DNA of 64,000 nucleotides from Atriophallophorus winterbourni (taxonomy: Eukaryota; Platyhelminthes; Trematoda; Plagiorchiida; Microphallidae). Below, in pieces: positions 1-10,965 of the stretch (its first letter is position 1; every line of letters starts with the position of its first letter). The DNA lies in contig JACCGJ010010213.1 in the NCBI GenBank assembly GCA_013407085.1, forward strand, positions 17,744-81,743, given 5' to 3'. Under the pieces are notes generated by a model. That model searched no databases, was not told the DNA's origin, and saw only the letters and a list, made by a program, of their open reading frames with translations. The position numbers were made by a program, and so were the translations under genes.

Positions 1-469
1 CTAGACGCGGTATTCTTATCGGTACGAAAACTCAGAGATTTCATTTGGTAGCGATAATAAATATTACCATTTCAAAAATCCAAACAAAGTATGTCGCAGC
101 TTGTAATTATTTTTCGAAATATATTTACGTTTAATTTTAGGCAATCCGAGAGAACAAATGAAATCAACCAAAAATTCCAAGAAAGTGTTTGACGAAGTTA
201 TCAGTGTAAAAAACTCATTTCAATTATCAGACTCATTTGTCTATCAGAAACAGCTTTCATTTTGTCTATTAGCGACATCGCAACAGGTAGACCGTGGTGA
301 TGAGTGCAAAAGAAATTCTACCTTAGCCTCACGATGTTTTCGGATCACGCTGTTTCAGTATCTAACTTAAACTGCTCTGACTGGCAAAGTAAAACACTTC
401 TACATTTTAAGTTTGAAAGTCGAAAACAGTACTAAAACTCGCACTTGCATTCATTTCCATCATACATTC
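1..469. other. No gene recognised
   Basis: AT-rich sequence without a convincing coding exon on either strand. Short open frames here have no recognisable domain. It may be intron of the isocitrate dehydrogenase gene, whose remaining exons must lie to the left, but that is inference. Confidence 0.5.
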
Positions 470-506
470 CAAGAACGGTTTCGCGCAGTTTGCACTCATC
501 AAGTAA
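470..506 (-). ncRNA. Decayed hammerhead motif, family A
   Basis: On the minus strand the order is TTGATGA, a GTGC..GCGC stem II around a 5-nt loop, then GAAACCG. The first core base is T where a functional hammerhead needs C, and stem III is broken, so it should be inactive. Flanking sequence resembles the family A unit at 49.3 kb. Confidence 0.6.
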
Positions 507-1191
507 TACGGTATTAAAACTTTTAACCAATAAGGATATAACTTGTCAAGATCCTCGAAGGAGAGATGTTGGGCGTGTTCTGTCTTACACGGTTAAACGC
601 TAGCCCACTGACAACTGACTCACTATTTTCGTTCAGCTATGAGTGTTTGTGTCCGCGTCGGTATCGATCGCAGTCCCTGTGTTCATTCTTAGTGGTTAAT
701 AGTTTTTTTTATTTTTTCAATAGTAACGTTGCTTATGATTGTAAGCTCGAGTTGTGATAAGTACATTGTGCATAAATGCGACATCCATGTTCTTTTTACG
801 AGCTGTCACAGTACTATTTGATGGCTATCGAGAAAACATATTGAAAGGTAGTCGGTTGAAAGCGGCCGAACACCAACGAACGTTGAGCTAAGCAATTTTA
901 TCGTATTTTTCAACAGCAAATCATAGAGCGAGCATAAAAATAACTGTTATAAAACTTGAGATGCGCAACGTCTGGTCCGAGTTTTCGTGATGGCATAGTG
1001 AACATCAAAGCTGGAAAGCCAGTTGTCATCAAAGAAGGATTGATGCGCCTAAACGTTGATGTAACTGCAAAACGTGTGTGAATTACTTAGAAAACCATGT
1101 ACAGAGATAGAGAAGAGAACCTTGTTAAACAGTCAGCTGAAAATAACAAAGACAAAGAGCAAACAAATTTTATTTCTATTTCTTTTGTCAT

Positions 1192-1293
1192 ATCTGTCTA
1201 GGCCTGGGCAGCCTGACAGTATCTAAGCCCACGTGAAGTCTCTGACTGTGCGGCACTTTGCCTGGATCAGGCTTGTACTTTCACATCAACATC
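1192..1293 (-). repeat. Dispersed repeat R1, copy 1
   Basis: Contains CTGTCTAGGCCTGGGCAGCC, then CTGACAGTATCTAAG and GTGCGGCACTTTGCCTGGATC. Related copies are at 3099-3196 and about 48430-48500, and an opposite-strand copy at 42990-43066 forms the tail of an RTE relic, so it may be the 3' end of a LINE or a SINE sharing that tail. Confidence 0.6.
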
Positions 1294-3098
1294 TCATCTG
1301 GATTTCGTGTGACCATCAAGACACGATAAAAATGGAGCATAGCGAAGATGACTATGTGAGGTTTGCAGATCATTGTTAAAATCAATCAGTGATCCTCCTG
1401 ACCAAAAAGAGCACAATGTGATTCCTGATAGATAAAGCTAGATTTTTTTGTAGTTGACGAATGAAATGTGCTATACATTGAGATGAATCGCGACGCGTGA
1501 GTTGAGCTGTCAAATGCCGAAGGAGTGAAGTAGCAAGCACGGAAAACAATTTAATTGCTATCAAGACCGCTTTGTTCAATGATAAAAAATGTTAACTATG
1601 CATGCTTAAAGTACCTTCTCTGTGTTCTTCTAGCCCAGTGCCGTTTTTCAAACCTCTTGACCGAAACCAGTGAAACGTTATCGGTATTATCCGGCATTTG
1701 TTCTCCTGCCTCTTTCAGAAGAATTATAAATGTAATATTCATTGTTTTAAGTCATCGTTTTCATGGCGGTACAGCAGTTTGTCGTAGGATTTTACGTTCA
1801 TCGCCTAAAATATTTTCCATTGCTTTTGAATTAAATGGTTTATATCTGGTTGCGATCATACTGACGATGGTCTGGCCTTCAGTCTATTCGATCAGAATCC
1901 GTGATAGATATACACACGAAAAGTCATCTGGTTATTTTCTTTGTGTGACAGTTGAATAGAAATCGATCGATTAGATGAAACGAAGCTGAATGATAAAACG
2001 ACTATTGGTCGAGAAATTTTGTTGAAATAAAAAAATCCATGATAGAGAATATACCGGAGCAATAAGATATGACTAACCTGTCGTATATTTCTTGAAAAAT
2101 GTCCTTGAAACGGCCGTCATATCTTTTCAAAATTGTATTTTTGGTACTCATATAAAGAGGCCACTTCTTGTTCAATGCATATTCAAAACAACTATACGCG
2201 AATCCTCTTATGCTCTGAACGTTAAATGAAATAAAAATGCAATCAAATAATGCATAACACTGACGTGAAACTTAAATAGAATAAGTGAATGCAAACTTCT
2301 TTAGAACAATTAAATACACTGTTTGGAATACTCGATAGAACGTGTTAATGAGAAATAAGCATTATTTTCATTATATTTATTTGATTATTTTAATCTTTAC
2401 TAAAGAAACAGACAAGAGCAGAGTTCATTTCTCGAAGTAAACCACTAGAGCTGTTTTTTAAATGAGCAAGGCGCCTTCGCATTTTGTCATGCCCCGCACC
2501 TACAATGGCCCGTCAATGTATCAATAGTACAGATATATATGTAGCAGTCAGCTGGAAATTTTATAGGTAAGTTTACTATAAAATAGGAGTTTTAAATAGG
2601 ACAACAAATACACCCTGGCCATATCGTGATACATCTGGTCTATCGGTTGTATTCAAAATTGTGTATAAAATGTGAGAAATCAAACGTCTACAGCAGGTGC
2701 AGTGTCACCCAGTAATAAACTGCACGTGGGCTGCGATCCAGTCAGGTAGAATCGGCCTTGACAGAGAAAGCATAAAATAATGAAAGTGAGACTCCAGATG
2801 TTTTCATACGAAAACCATGCTGGTGGGAAAGTGATTTAGGAGAGTATTACCTTACCTCACCTCCATTATTGCTTAAATCACGATCAAAACGCTCAAAGTG
2901 AACTCGATAGCGCGCTTTCTAAACGCTTTTGCTTCGATTTCAACGAAAAATAAGACGTTTCGATTGTTCTAACGATAATGTTCAAAGATTTCTTAGTTTG
3001 GCGCATGAGTCACGAATTTTCAATATTCATTGGAATTTGAGTGCGACCGGTTCATGTGGATGATAGCTAGGTTTAAGCGGCATAGCCTAATTTTCATA

Positions 3099-3196
3099 CC
3101 TGTCTAAGCCTGGCCAACCTGACACTATCATAGCCTATGTGCAATCTTTGAATGTGCATCACTTTTCTTGAATCTAGGCTTATGATTTTATACTAA
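3099..3196 (-). repeat. Dispersed repeat R1, copy 2
   Basis: A diverged copy of the repeat at 1192-1293, sharing CTGTCTAAGCCTGGCCAACC and CTGACACTATC followed by a GCATCACTTTTCTTGAATC block in the same order and spacing. Confidence 0.55.
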
Positions 3197-3354
3197 TTTT
3201 CATTCCCGAGCTTTTCATTTTGACATTAACCCGCCCGTATTCAGCAGAAATGTGTCCATTTCAGTAGCTTAAAAGCCAAGAAGTCTATAGCTGCCGTTGC
3301 TAGCTTGAATTGCTGATTTACAAAATCAGATATAAAGCAAAAGGAAACTGACAA

Positions 3355-3367
3355 TAAGACTCCAGTG
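3355..3367. repeat. Target-site duplication, left
   Basis: TAAGACTCCAGTG, identical to 4086-4098. The 13-bp direct repeat brackets the ribozyme array between them, as expected of a staggered-cut insertion. Confidence 0.75.
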
Positions 3368-3520
3368 AACAAGGTTATACTTGTATGCCGACTGTTATAC
3401 AGGGTTCGTACAACGAACCACGATGTTCAGACATAGAATCACAAAGTGATTCTTGGTCAAGCACTCGAGGCGCTTATGGATGACTAAAGTAATGTGTTGC
3501 TCACATCCCCATCCCTTACA

Positions 3521-3566
3521 CACCACTACCGGTTTCTGGCTGTTTGCCGTCGTCAGGTGGAGACAG
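3521..3566 (-). ncRNA. Hammerhead motif, family A
   Basis: Minus strand: stem I CTCCAC, core CTGACGA, stem II CGGC-AAACA-GCCA, core GAA, stem III ACCGGT, cleavage base A, stem I' GTGGTG. Stem I pairs with one U-U mismatch and the closing pair of stem II is C-A, so activity is uncertain. Confidence 0.75.
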
Positions 3567-3765
3567 TAAAGGATCAGGTTCAGTGAGCAACACATTACTT
3601 TGGTCATCCATAAGCGCCTTGAGTGCTTTGACCAAGAATCACTTTGTGATTCTTTGTCTGAACATCGTGGTTCGTTGTACGAACCCTATATAACAGTTGG
3701 CATACAAGTATAACCTTGTTTACCTTTAATCCACTGTTTCAAGGCTCACTGAACCTGATCTTACT

Positions 3766-3811
3766 GTCTCCACCTGACGACGGCAAACAGCCAGAAACCG
3801 GTAGTGGTGTG
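3766..3811 (+). ncRNA. Hammerhead motif, family A
   Basis: Same core as the inverted copy at 3521-3566: CTGACGA, GAAA, self-complementary ACCGGT stem III, cleavage base A and a stem I of about 6 bp. It lies 243 bp before the next copy. Confidence 0.75.
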
Positions 3812-4008
3812 TAAGGGATGGGGATGTGAGCAACACATTACTTTGGTCATCCACAAGCGCCTTGAGTGCTTTGACCAAGAATCACTTTGTGATTCTGTGT
3901 CTGAACATCGTGGTTCGTTGTACGAACCCTATATAACAGTTGGCATACAAGTATAATCTTGTTTACCTTTAATCCACTGTTTCAAGGCTCACTGAACCTG
4001 ATCTTACT

Positions 4009-4054
4009 GTCTCCACCTGACGACGGCAAACAGCCAGAAACCGGTAGTGGTGTG
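4009..4054 (+). ncRNA. Hammerhead motif, family A
   Basis: Second tandem copy, identical in its core to 3766-3811. The two plus-strand copies would let a transcript form the dimer that the zero-loop stem III needs and release a 243-nt RNA. Confidence 0.75.
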
Positions 4055-4085
4055 TAAGGGATGGGGATGTGAGCAACACATTACT

Positions 4086-4098
4086 TAAGACTCCAGTG
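4086..4098. repeat. Target-site duplication, right
   Basis: TAAGACTCCAGTG, the exact partner of 3355-3367. Confidence 0.75.
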
Positions 4099-4698
4099 TG
4101 TTTCGCATGCAGCTCGTCACAGGTGCAAGCAACTAAGACCTATTGCCTGCGCAGTACAGAAATACTGCAAAATTGCACATGCGCCATACCTATTAAACAA
4201 AGGGCTAACAGCTAGCTGTTATACATCTTGTGTTTCCGTATCGTGTTTTCATAGGCTTCCCACTGCAGCCAGCCTATGTGACGCTTCCGCGTTGGAGTAA
4301 GCATGCTCTGGACACCATATTTTAAATGTACTTCTGCATTTGTTAGTGTCTAGATGAGAATAGAATGACAATGATATTTTAGAAATATTCCGTTTAAATT
4401 ATAATTTAATACCATTGAGGAATCGTCAGTTGGCCGAAACAATAAAAATGGAGAACATTTCACAAGCCTGTAGGTTAGAGTGGACAAAACATAGCCAATA
4501 TTAAGAAACGTAAAGCATAAGCTAGCACTATTTGAAACGTTCGCATTTTTCACAATTTTAATGTATGGGGTAAGATAAACAGGGTAAAACCAATAATTTA
4601 CCGCTTCTCTCTTTCAAAACAAATAAACTTAATTTTACCAGTCCACAACAAAACAATGAAGGTGAATTCTATCACAATATCATTAAACGCTGACTCAC
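4099..4698. other. Probable intron of the isocitrate dehydrogenase gene
   Basis: Follows the GTGAGT donor of exon 4. The next expected exon (the segment after the conserved MYNTDE) was looked for on the minus strand here and down to base 1 and not found, so the intron probably runs past the window edge. Confidence 0.5.
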
Positions 4699-6138
4699 TT
4701 CATCAGTGTTGTACATGGCCATTCCCACTCCTCCTGCTCCAAATTGATATACTTTGTGTCGTTCGGGTGCGTTTGGTGAATTTTTAGGCGTAAAAACCAG
4801 TTCAAGTGTGCCTGGTTCACGGATTAATATGTCAGTGGCTTTGTACTGAAAATTAGAAACAATATGCTTGAGCATCTGATACTACACATCGACCAATGTG
4901 AAAAACCATGTAGCATATTAAATCCGAACATTAATATATACGAGATCACCGATTCTTCTCCGAATATGATATGGGTACCATATCCATTATTGATTGGCCA
5001 TTATTATCAACTCAAAAGACTGAGCGGAAGGCAGAAAGCCGCCAGTTATACATCACTTACAAGAATTAAACAACGGTATTGATGAAAATATTCATATCTA
5101 GTTTGAAAATAATGTCTGTAAAATTGTTTTGTTTAGACTTAAGCCAAGCTTAGGTTTTTCATCTTTTAGCGTTATCCCATAAATATAGTGAGGGCTAGAG
5201 TTCTCTGTGCTTTTTAATTTTTATTATACACAATGCTACTTCAGCTAACCTCTCCCCGTGCTGGTGAAGAGAAACTGCTTTTTCTTTTTCCAGCATCGGC
5301 TATAACGCGGTGCTTCCTAAGTTCAACCCGGATAATCTCTTGGCTTCGCGATCAGAGAAGATTTCAAACAGACAAAAAGAATATACGTTTTGGCAGTGGT
5401 GGGTGCTTCTCTACAGCTTTCCACCGAAAGAAATTCTGGACGCTCGATTGGTTTGTTAGCCACATACTGTCCTGTGCAAACTGAACTGAACTGAACTGAA
5501 CAACAATAAAATGCGGGTGCTGACCGAACTAAAAGGTATTCATCTGATAAAAGAACTACGCTCACTTGATCACCATGAGCGTGACGCCCAATGACAATTG
5601 GCTGAGTCCATCCAGGAACTAATCGAGGAATATTATTGCATAGTATTGGTTCGCGGAAAACGGTTCCGCCGAGAATATTTCTTATAGTCCCATTGGGTGA
5701 GAGCCACATCTTTTTCAATTTGAACTCTATGGAGAGATATATGGGGTACGCATTACCTTCGACACGTTGCTCGTCTGGGGTGATAGTCGCACATTTTATA
5801 CCTACGCCGTACTTTTTGATTGCATGCGCAGCATCGATGGTGACCTGATCATTTGTTTGATCTCGATTGGGCAATCCAAGATCAAAGTATTTGCATTCGA
5901 CATCAATAAATGGGTGGATGAGCTTCAAAATCAAAAATATGAAACATCTTACCGTCGACTTAATCTTTTCCCAAATTATACGTGTCATCTCATCCCCATC
6001 GAGATCAACAACTGGATTTTCTACTTTAATACGGCGTGAAGACATAAATATTTTCTCGCTGTAGATTATTTCTGAGAATTTAAAAAGCTTTTTAATCCGT
6101 GTGTGTAGCAGGCAGCGAGTTATTCTCGTTGAAAGCAT
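4699..6138 (-). CDS. NADP-dependent isocitrate dehydrogenase, probably mitochondrial; first four exons
   Basis: Oxidatively decarboxylates isocitrate to 2-oxoglutarate, making NADPH. Exons: 5953-6138, 5757-5922, 5566-5726, 4699-4845, all with GT..AG borders and matching phase. Residues 1-31 start at ATG 6136-6138 and are rich in Arg/Lys with one acidic residue before position 27, like a mitochondrial presequence; a second Met at residue 32 could give a cytosolic form. Family motifs follow: [46 protein letters not shown] and GRHAHGDQ. Arg133 and Arg165 correspond to the substrate-binding Arg140 and Arg172 of human IDH2. The sequence matches IDH2 more closely than IDH1. Introns 1 and 2 are each 30 nt; intron 3 (4846-5565) carries a repeat. 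About half of the usual ~450 residues, including the catalytic Tyr/Lys region, is missing and should lie left of the window. Confidence 0.93.
5148..5504 (+). repeat. Repeat R2 with (CTGAA)n tail, intronic copy
   Basis: About 357 bp ending in CTGAACTGAACTGAACTGAA. It matches 6206-6563 in inverted orientation along its length, including a GCGTTATCCC start, a CCTCTCCCCGTGCTGG block and a TGGACGCTCGATTGG block. The short 3' tail repeat suggests a LINE 3' end or SINE. It lies in intron 3 of the isocitrate dehydrogenase gene. A frame of about 80 codons is shared by both copies but broken in one. Confidence 0.75.
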
Positions 6139-6205
6139 CGAGGGTCACAAATTCAGAGTTAACACAAAAAATGCGCCAAGTTTAGAGGCTACTGAAATAT
6201 ATTTT

Positions 6206-6563
6206 GCATCAGTTCAGTTCAGTTCAGTTACGTTTGCACAGGACAGTATGTGGCTAACGAGCCAATCGAGCGTCCAGAATTTCTTTCGGTGGAAAGCTGC
6301 GGAGAAGCACCCATCACTGCCAAAACGTTTTTTTTCTTTTTGTCTATTTGAAATCTTCGACGATCTCGACGCCAAGAGATTATCCGGATTGTATTTAGGA
6401 AGCACCGCATTGTAACCGATGCTGGAAAAAAAGAAGTTTCTCTTCACCAGCACGGTGAGAGGTCAGCTGAGGTAGCATCTTGTATAATAAATAAAAAAAC
6501 ACATAGAACTCTAGCCCTTATTTGATTTACGGGATAACGCTAATGATGAACTACCTAAGCATG
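6206..6563 (-). repeat. Repeat R2 with (CTGAA)n tail, upstream copy
   Basis: Inverted partner of 5148-5504, with its CAGTTCAGTTCAGTTCAGTT tail only about 70 bp upstream of the isocitrate dehydrogenase start codon. The 5' UTR and promoter of that gene must be compressed into or beyond this repeat. Confidence 0.75.
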
Positions 6564-6659
6564 TATAGAAATTAAGGAGAGTATTTGTGGTGTCTGTTCA
6601 AATAACAATCGATATTCAATCGACAGTGATCAATAATACTGTTATTCGAAAATTGTCTT

Positions 6660-7690
6660 TGTTAATCTTACATTAATTACAATACACTCTATGTCTACGC
6701 ACGGTTTTCGTTCTTCTGTGGTTGTCGGGATTCAAAATTTTATGTGGATATAACTGGATTACATGCATCCTCAGAATCCATTCCTCACTATCTACTACAA
6801 TTTGGTCCAAACCCTGCTTAAAACTCGAGACGGTACTGCAGGAGATAAGTTCTTCTGGAAGAATGTTCCAGAAGTTTTACAACCCTAAGGCTGAAAAAGT
6901 GTTTCCTGGTGTCTAGCCGACATCGTTTCTTAGCAATTTCAAGTGAATGGCCCCGTGTGCATAGCTCGGGATTTGTTGTAAAGAAGTCGTTCATTGGCAC
7001 GCCATCAAACTCTTCAAGACTTTAAAGGTTTTACTTAAGTCACCTCTTAAGCGACTGCGCTTAAGCGAGAAACGATTAAGGAACATCTAGCGTTCAGCGT
7101 ACGGTTACCCTTGCTGACTTTCAATTTTACGAGTTGTGAGGCGCTGTACGCTTTCAAGTAAAAGGATGTCCTTTTTTAGTGAGGACACCACGCCTCAACA
7201 CAATATATTTGGGATGCGGCCGAACGAAAGCCCTGTAAATTGGCAGGAATTCATCGGGTCTTCTGCTCGATAGCACTGATTTAAGCCGAAAAAGTACCTT
7301 GCATACACGCTGAGCTGCAGTGGTACATTGGTCCTACCATTTGAAGTCAGCTCTAACCAGTTCTCCCAAATCTTAAACACACTGTGCGGCGTTAACACTA
7401 AGGGGATTTCCCGACACCTGAACCGAAATCTTATCACCCAATGCTGATAATAGTTTACTCTTATTTATGTTCACTGGGACGTTCCACTGGTATGACCAGT
7501 TTATGTCCAGCTCAAGGTCGTGCATCAAGGTATCTTCATTGGTTGATCAGATGAACTTTACATCATTCGCGAAAATGAAGCATGGACACTTCAAGGCAGA
7601 CGACAATTCTTCTTTGGGAATCCGAGGCATGTTGACCATGATCAATAATTTCCAAAATGTTTGTACAATCAGATTGTAGTATGAACATTT
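6660..7690 (-). pseudogene. LINE relic, reverse transcriptase C-terminal part
   Basis: Minus-strand translation, with several frame changes, gives FANDVKFIW (a decayed FADD box of non-LTR reverse transcriptase) near 7560, then the thumb region, and a C-terminal segment ending in KLLEHSS/FWNILPEELI near 6850, typical of CR1/jockey-type ORF2 ends. Stops and frameshifts are frequent, and everything before the catalytic box is absent. The family cannot be named more closely from this fragment; it is distinct from the CR1-B copies because its C-terminal sequence differs. Confidence 0.7.
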
Positions 7691-8118
7691 GCAAATACAA
7701 TTTCCAAGGTCATTTGTTCAGCGGAATTTAATGTCCGAAAAATATGAAGGTAACGGTATTTGAAAGCTGCTTTCATGTAGTCCGTACGTGATCTGATGTA
7801 GTACAAAAACACAGGTATTGCAAAGAAAAGTCAATGAATGATCCCGGAAGCACTGATGTTTAACCGATAAGGTCCATCGAGGATAAGTGAAGAATCTCTG
7901 TTGTTGATGGTCCAAACTTGTTCATTTTGATTGTTAGAAATAAATTGATCTTTCCTGAATATGAATCGTTTCCTGTCCGCTAGGCGAAGGTAATTTATTC
8001 CACTAGGTTTAGGTCTGGGGGCCCGTTTCATTTGGTTTCGGATTTAGAATTGTGCTGTGAAGAAAATACTCGAAAGCGAAAGAATGTTGTTTCAAACGTT
8101 ATGAAAATTTATTCAATG

Positions 8119-8880
8119 TCAATACCCAGGAATGCCATTATTATATAAATCATCAGGCAGAACATCTAAGTTAAGAAGATTGCAAATTTTATCTATGTTT
8201 AGGAAGGAAGCCAGATGTGATATGAATTCATTTAAAGAGGAACTGAGTCTTATATATTTTGGAAGGAGATTCCACAGTTTAGCATATTTATTCAAAAAAA
8301 TTGTTTCTTACTTTAGTACGAAACCTTAGTAATTCAACAGTTTTTTCACTGTTTCTCAAGCTATACTTAGAACCATGTCTTATAGGAAGATTCGAACTTA
8401 TTTCTATATTATCCATTGACAGTATTTTAAAGAATAAGATGAGATTATACTTGAGTCTGCAAAACCATAATGGATCAACGTTCACGTTTTATACATCTTT
8501 CTCTATAAGATTGTTTGGTGGTATAACCGAAGATGGATTTTGAGAAAATGAAAATGGAAATTAGGAATAGAAGTGGACCGAGTACTGAACCTTCAGGGAC
8601 CCCACTGGTCACGTCGGTTTGGCTAGACAACGTGGATGCAACCCGAACTCAGCATGTCCTACCTGTAAGGAATGGTTTTATACAAACAAGTAGAACACCC
8701 TGTATGCCTTTTGTTGATAGCTTGATATCTAGAAGGCGGTGAGTCACGGAATCAAAAGCCTTGCTAAAATCTAAGTAGAGTGCTTCGACTGGCTTTCCTT
8801 CGTCCAGCATTTTAGTTGCAGTATCGAGTAAACTATTAAGTTTAGTCAGGCAGGATCTACCCTTAAGAAAAACGGTATCG
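8119..8880 (-). pseudogene. LINE relic with internal deletion
   Basis: From 8880 down to about 8545 the minus strand encodes reverse transcriptase motifs KGRSCLTKLNSLLDTA, LDFSKAFDSV, LDIKLSTKGIQ and SGVPEGSVLGPLLFLI. The catalytic FADD segment is missing: the sequence jumps to a C-terminal part (8119 to about 8500) with LWNLLPKYIRLSSSLNEF and a clean terminal stop at 8119-8121. The C-terminal frame is open for about 60 codons apart from one frame change. The PLE copy begins directly at its 5' side near 8886. Confidence 0.75.
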
Positions 8881-8885
8881 GATCA

Positions 8886-10640
8886 CCTGCGCGCGAGTTA
8901 GCTAGTCATTTGGCTTATTTGTTGAAACCTCTAGTCGGCAATACAGCCTCGTTCATCAAGAACGCATATGACTTCGCACCACGATTACAGTCGGTAACAA
9001 ATGATGACGATGAAATAATGGTTAGCTTTGATGTGAGCGCTTTGTACACCAAAGTCGATACAACGAGTGCGTTACAACTAGCTAGACGGGCCTTGGAATC
9101 TGATGACAGTTTGTCAGATCGCACAGATGTGTGCGTCAGCAAATTATAAACGGTGTATCGATCTGCCTAAGCATGAACCACTTCGTATTTAATGATCTAT
9201 TATATAGATAAAAAGAAGAGTTGCCAACGGGTTCACCGACATCTACAGTACTTGCGAACATGTATATGGAGCATTTCGAGAAATAAGCCCATAACGTTGA
9301 AGTGCTTATGCCAAAATTATGGTGACGCTATGTTGAATACACATTTGTTATCATCAAGCGAGATCAGTTACGGGATTTATTCAAATATTTAAATGAAATA
9401 AACATACTTATTACGGTCACAAACTAAGTGGAATTTCGCACAGGTACTCTTCCATTTTTGGACTGTTTAGCACAAAAGTGGACTGGAAAATAAAAGACAT
9501 CTGTCTATCGGAAACTTATCCATACAGATGCTGTACTACGATACACTTCCGCTCATCCAAGACAGGTCTTCAGATCCATAGCTTGTTCCAATTACCATAA
9601 GATAGAACACCTGTGCAGCGACGAAAGAGATCGAAAACAGACGCACCGTGAAGCGAGCCAAAGGCTCATAGAACACGGTTATCCGAAACGTTTTGAAAAC
9701 GCCAATTGATGAAGGTAAAATACCCGTCCGAAAGATAGGAGAAAACGTAGGCGAGATACGGTTTGTATACCGTATGTAAAATGCACATCTGAAGTGTTAC
9801 ATAGATTCTTGAAACAGGCGGTCATAAGCGTAACTTATGAGAAAGGGAAAACTATCCGTTCGGTTGTGATGCACCTCAAGGATAAGACACCTTCATCTAG
9901 CGTTACGATTCGCATCTACCTTATCAACTGTAAGGGCTGTTTAGGTGTTTTCATAAGGCAGACTTCCAGGGAAAATCACACTAGAATCGAAGAACACTTA
10001 AATCCTTTACGGATATAGACCCTGAATGCGAGGGAATATCAATCCCTTATTCGTATTCCCGCCTTTGCGAAGCACGTTTTACATACGAACCACAGCGTCG
10101 ATCTAGACAATGTGGCGGTATTAAACTGTATGACGAACGCCTACATGCGGAGACGGTCGAAATTGACTGGCGGTCAATAAGGTAGATGAGGCAGAAATCT
10201 CAACAATCTGGCGCTCGACACTGATGCGAATGTAAATATTTGTTATTAACCTCATACCTACTAGTTTATTATATTTTTTGTTTTTCTTCAAAAATAGCCT
10301 TAGCCCCGTTAATATGTACTTTTATGCATGTGGGCCGCTGTGGCAACTGACCTTGACCGTGTTCACTTCTATTAGATTGATGTGGAAACACGCTAGTAGA
10401 AACTCGACCAATGATCCTGGTCATTCCCACGAGACGTGACACAGTGTAGGCGTACTGTAGCTGTTTAGTGATGAGGTCAAATCAGTGGTGGGCGGTTGAC
10501 TACTACCTAATTATGTTCCCTGTGCTGACTATCACCCTTGGTCTGACGAAGATTCTGTGTCAGAAGTGAAAAGTTACCCAAATAGCTGCTGTAACCGATT
10601 CCACTCAAATTTCTTTGCGTTGTAAATTATGTTCTTTTAT
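8886..10640 (+). mobile_element. Penelope-like element 1, 5'-truncated, decayed
   Basis: Penelope-like elements encode a telomerase-related reverse transcriptase followed by a GIY-YIG endonuclease. Visible in order: FIKNAYDFAPRLQSVT and EIMVSFDVSALYT (8950-9060), a decayed GSP-type block, RYVEYTF in place of the YVDDTF catalytic box near 9330, TLPFLDCLA, YTSAHP and RSIACS, then CLGVFIRQTSRENHTRIEEHL (9930-9995) and HVLHTNHSVD (near 10075), which fit the GIY-YIG half. Frames shift several times and a TGA lies just before the catalytic box. The 3' part (10200-10640) is the terminal repeat with a family B hammerhead. It abuts a LINE relic on the left and a minus-strand CR1-B piece on the right. 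It cannot encode an active enzyme. Confidence 0.85.
10533..10582 (+). ncRNA. Hammerhead motif, family B, slightly decayed
   Basis: GGT-CTGACGA, stem II AGATTCTG-TGT-CAGAAGT, GAAA, then AGTTACCC. Stem III is AAGT rather than the self-complementary ACGT seen in better copies. Confidence 0.65.
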
Positions 10641-10647
10641 AATACGC

Positions 10648-10965
10648 CATGATAAAAAATATAGTCGTTAGAATAAACATCGTGTGAAATTACATCACTT
10701 ACGTTATATAAACGGGTTTTAGTTTCGTATTACTAAACTTAAATTTATCCAGTTTTTTTTTAAAAATCCTTTAAATAGATGATTTGCGACGTCTGACTGT
10801 AATGAGTTTCATAATACCGCGCACCGAGAAGAAGAAGCAATCTGCAAATCCCGTAGGATTGTGGTATATCCAATGCAAATAAGTGACTGCGTGTGGTATA
10901 TCTTAACCAGGGGCGAAATAGATGCCTCAGATGATCAAACTTGGAGTTCTGAATATAGAGTCGAC
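10648..10965 (-). mobile_element. CR1-B copy, 3' part, left of a nested insertion
   Basis: Matches the 3' end of the CR1-B copy at 20.5-24.6 kb, including the GCGCACCGA and GCGAAATAGATGCCTCAGA blocks. It continues at 14697 on the other side of CR1-A. It contains no RTE insertion where the 24.4 kb copy has one, and so serves as the empty-site comparison. Confidence 0.75.

Larger units (their letters stand above)
521..3354. other. Non-coding stretch with two dispersed repeat fragments
   Basis: No coding exon is recognisable. The only features I can support are two copies of a short dispersed repeat, listed separately at 1192-1293 and 3099-3196. The 134-codon open frame around 1555-1959 has no recognisable domain and is not called. 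Confidence 0.5.
3368..4085. mobile_element. Family A hammerhead array: one inverted and two tandem units
   Basis: About 718 bp. A minus-oriented unit (3368 to about 3587) meets plus-oriented units at a GTGAGC microhomology. The plus units repeat with an exact 243-bp period: CAACACATTACTT starts at 3588, 3831 and 4074. Each full unit holds a hammerhead motif, a GAATCAC-TTT-GTGATTC hairpin and a GGTTCG-TTGTA-CGAACC hairpin, followed by CTATATAACAG. No protein-coding frame is present. The 13-bp duplication TAAGACTCCAGTG on both sides shows that the inverted-plus-tandem block was inserted as one piece. It resembles non-autonomous ribozyme retroelements (retrozyme-like) or Penelope terminal repeats; which of the two cannot be settled here. 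Confidence 0.75.

Noticed and set aside
3368..4085. CRISPR-like or simple satellite array
   Set aside because: Units are 243 bp without spacers, one unit is inverted, and a target duplication flanks the block; each unit carries a hammerhead.
5323..6138. A single uninterrupted 271-codon dehydrogenase frame
   Set aside because: The two 30-nt inserts interrupt conserved motifs and have GT..AG ends; after base 5566 the frame reads intron and repeat R2.
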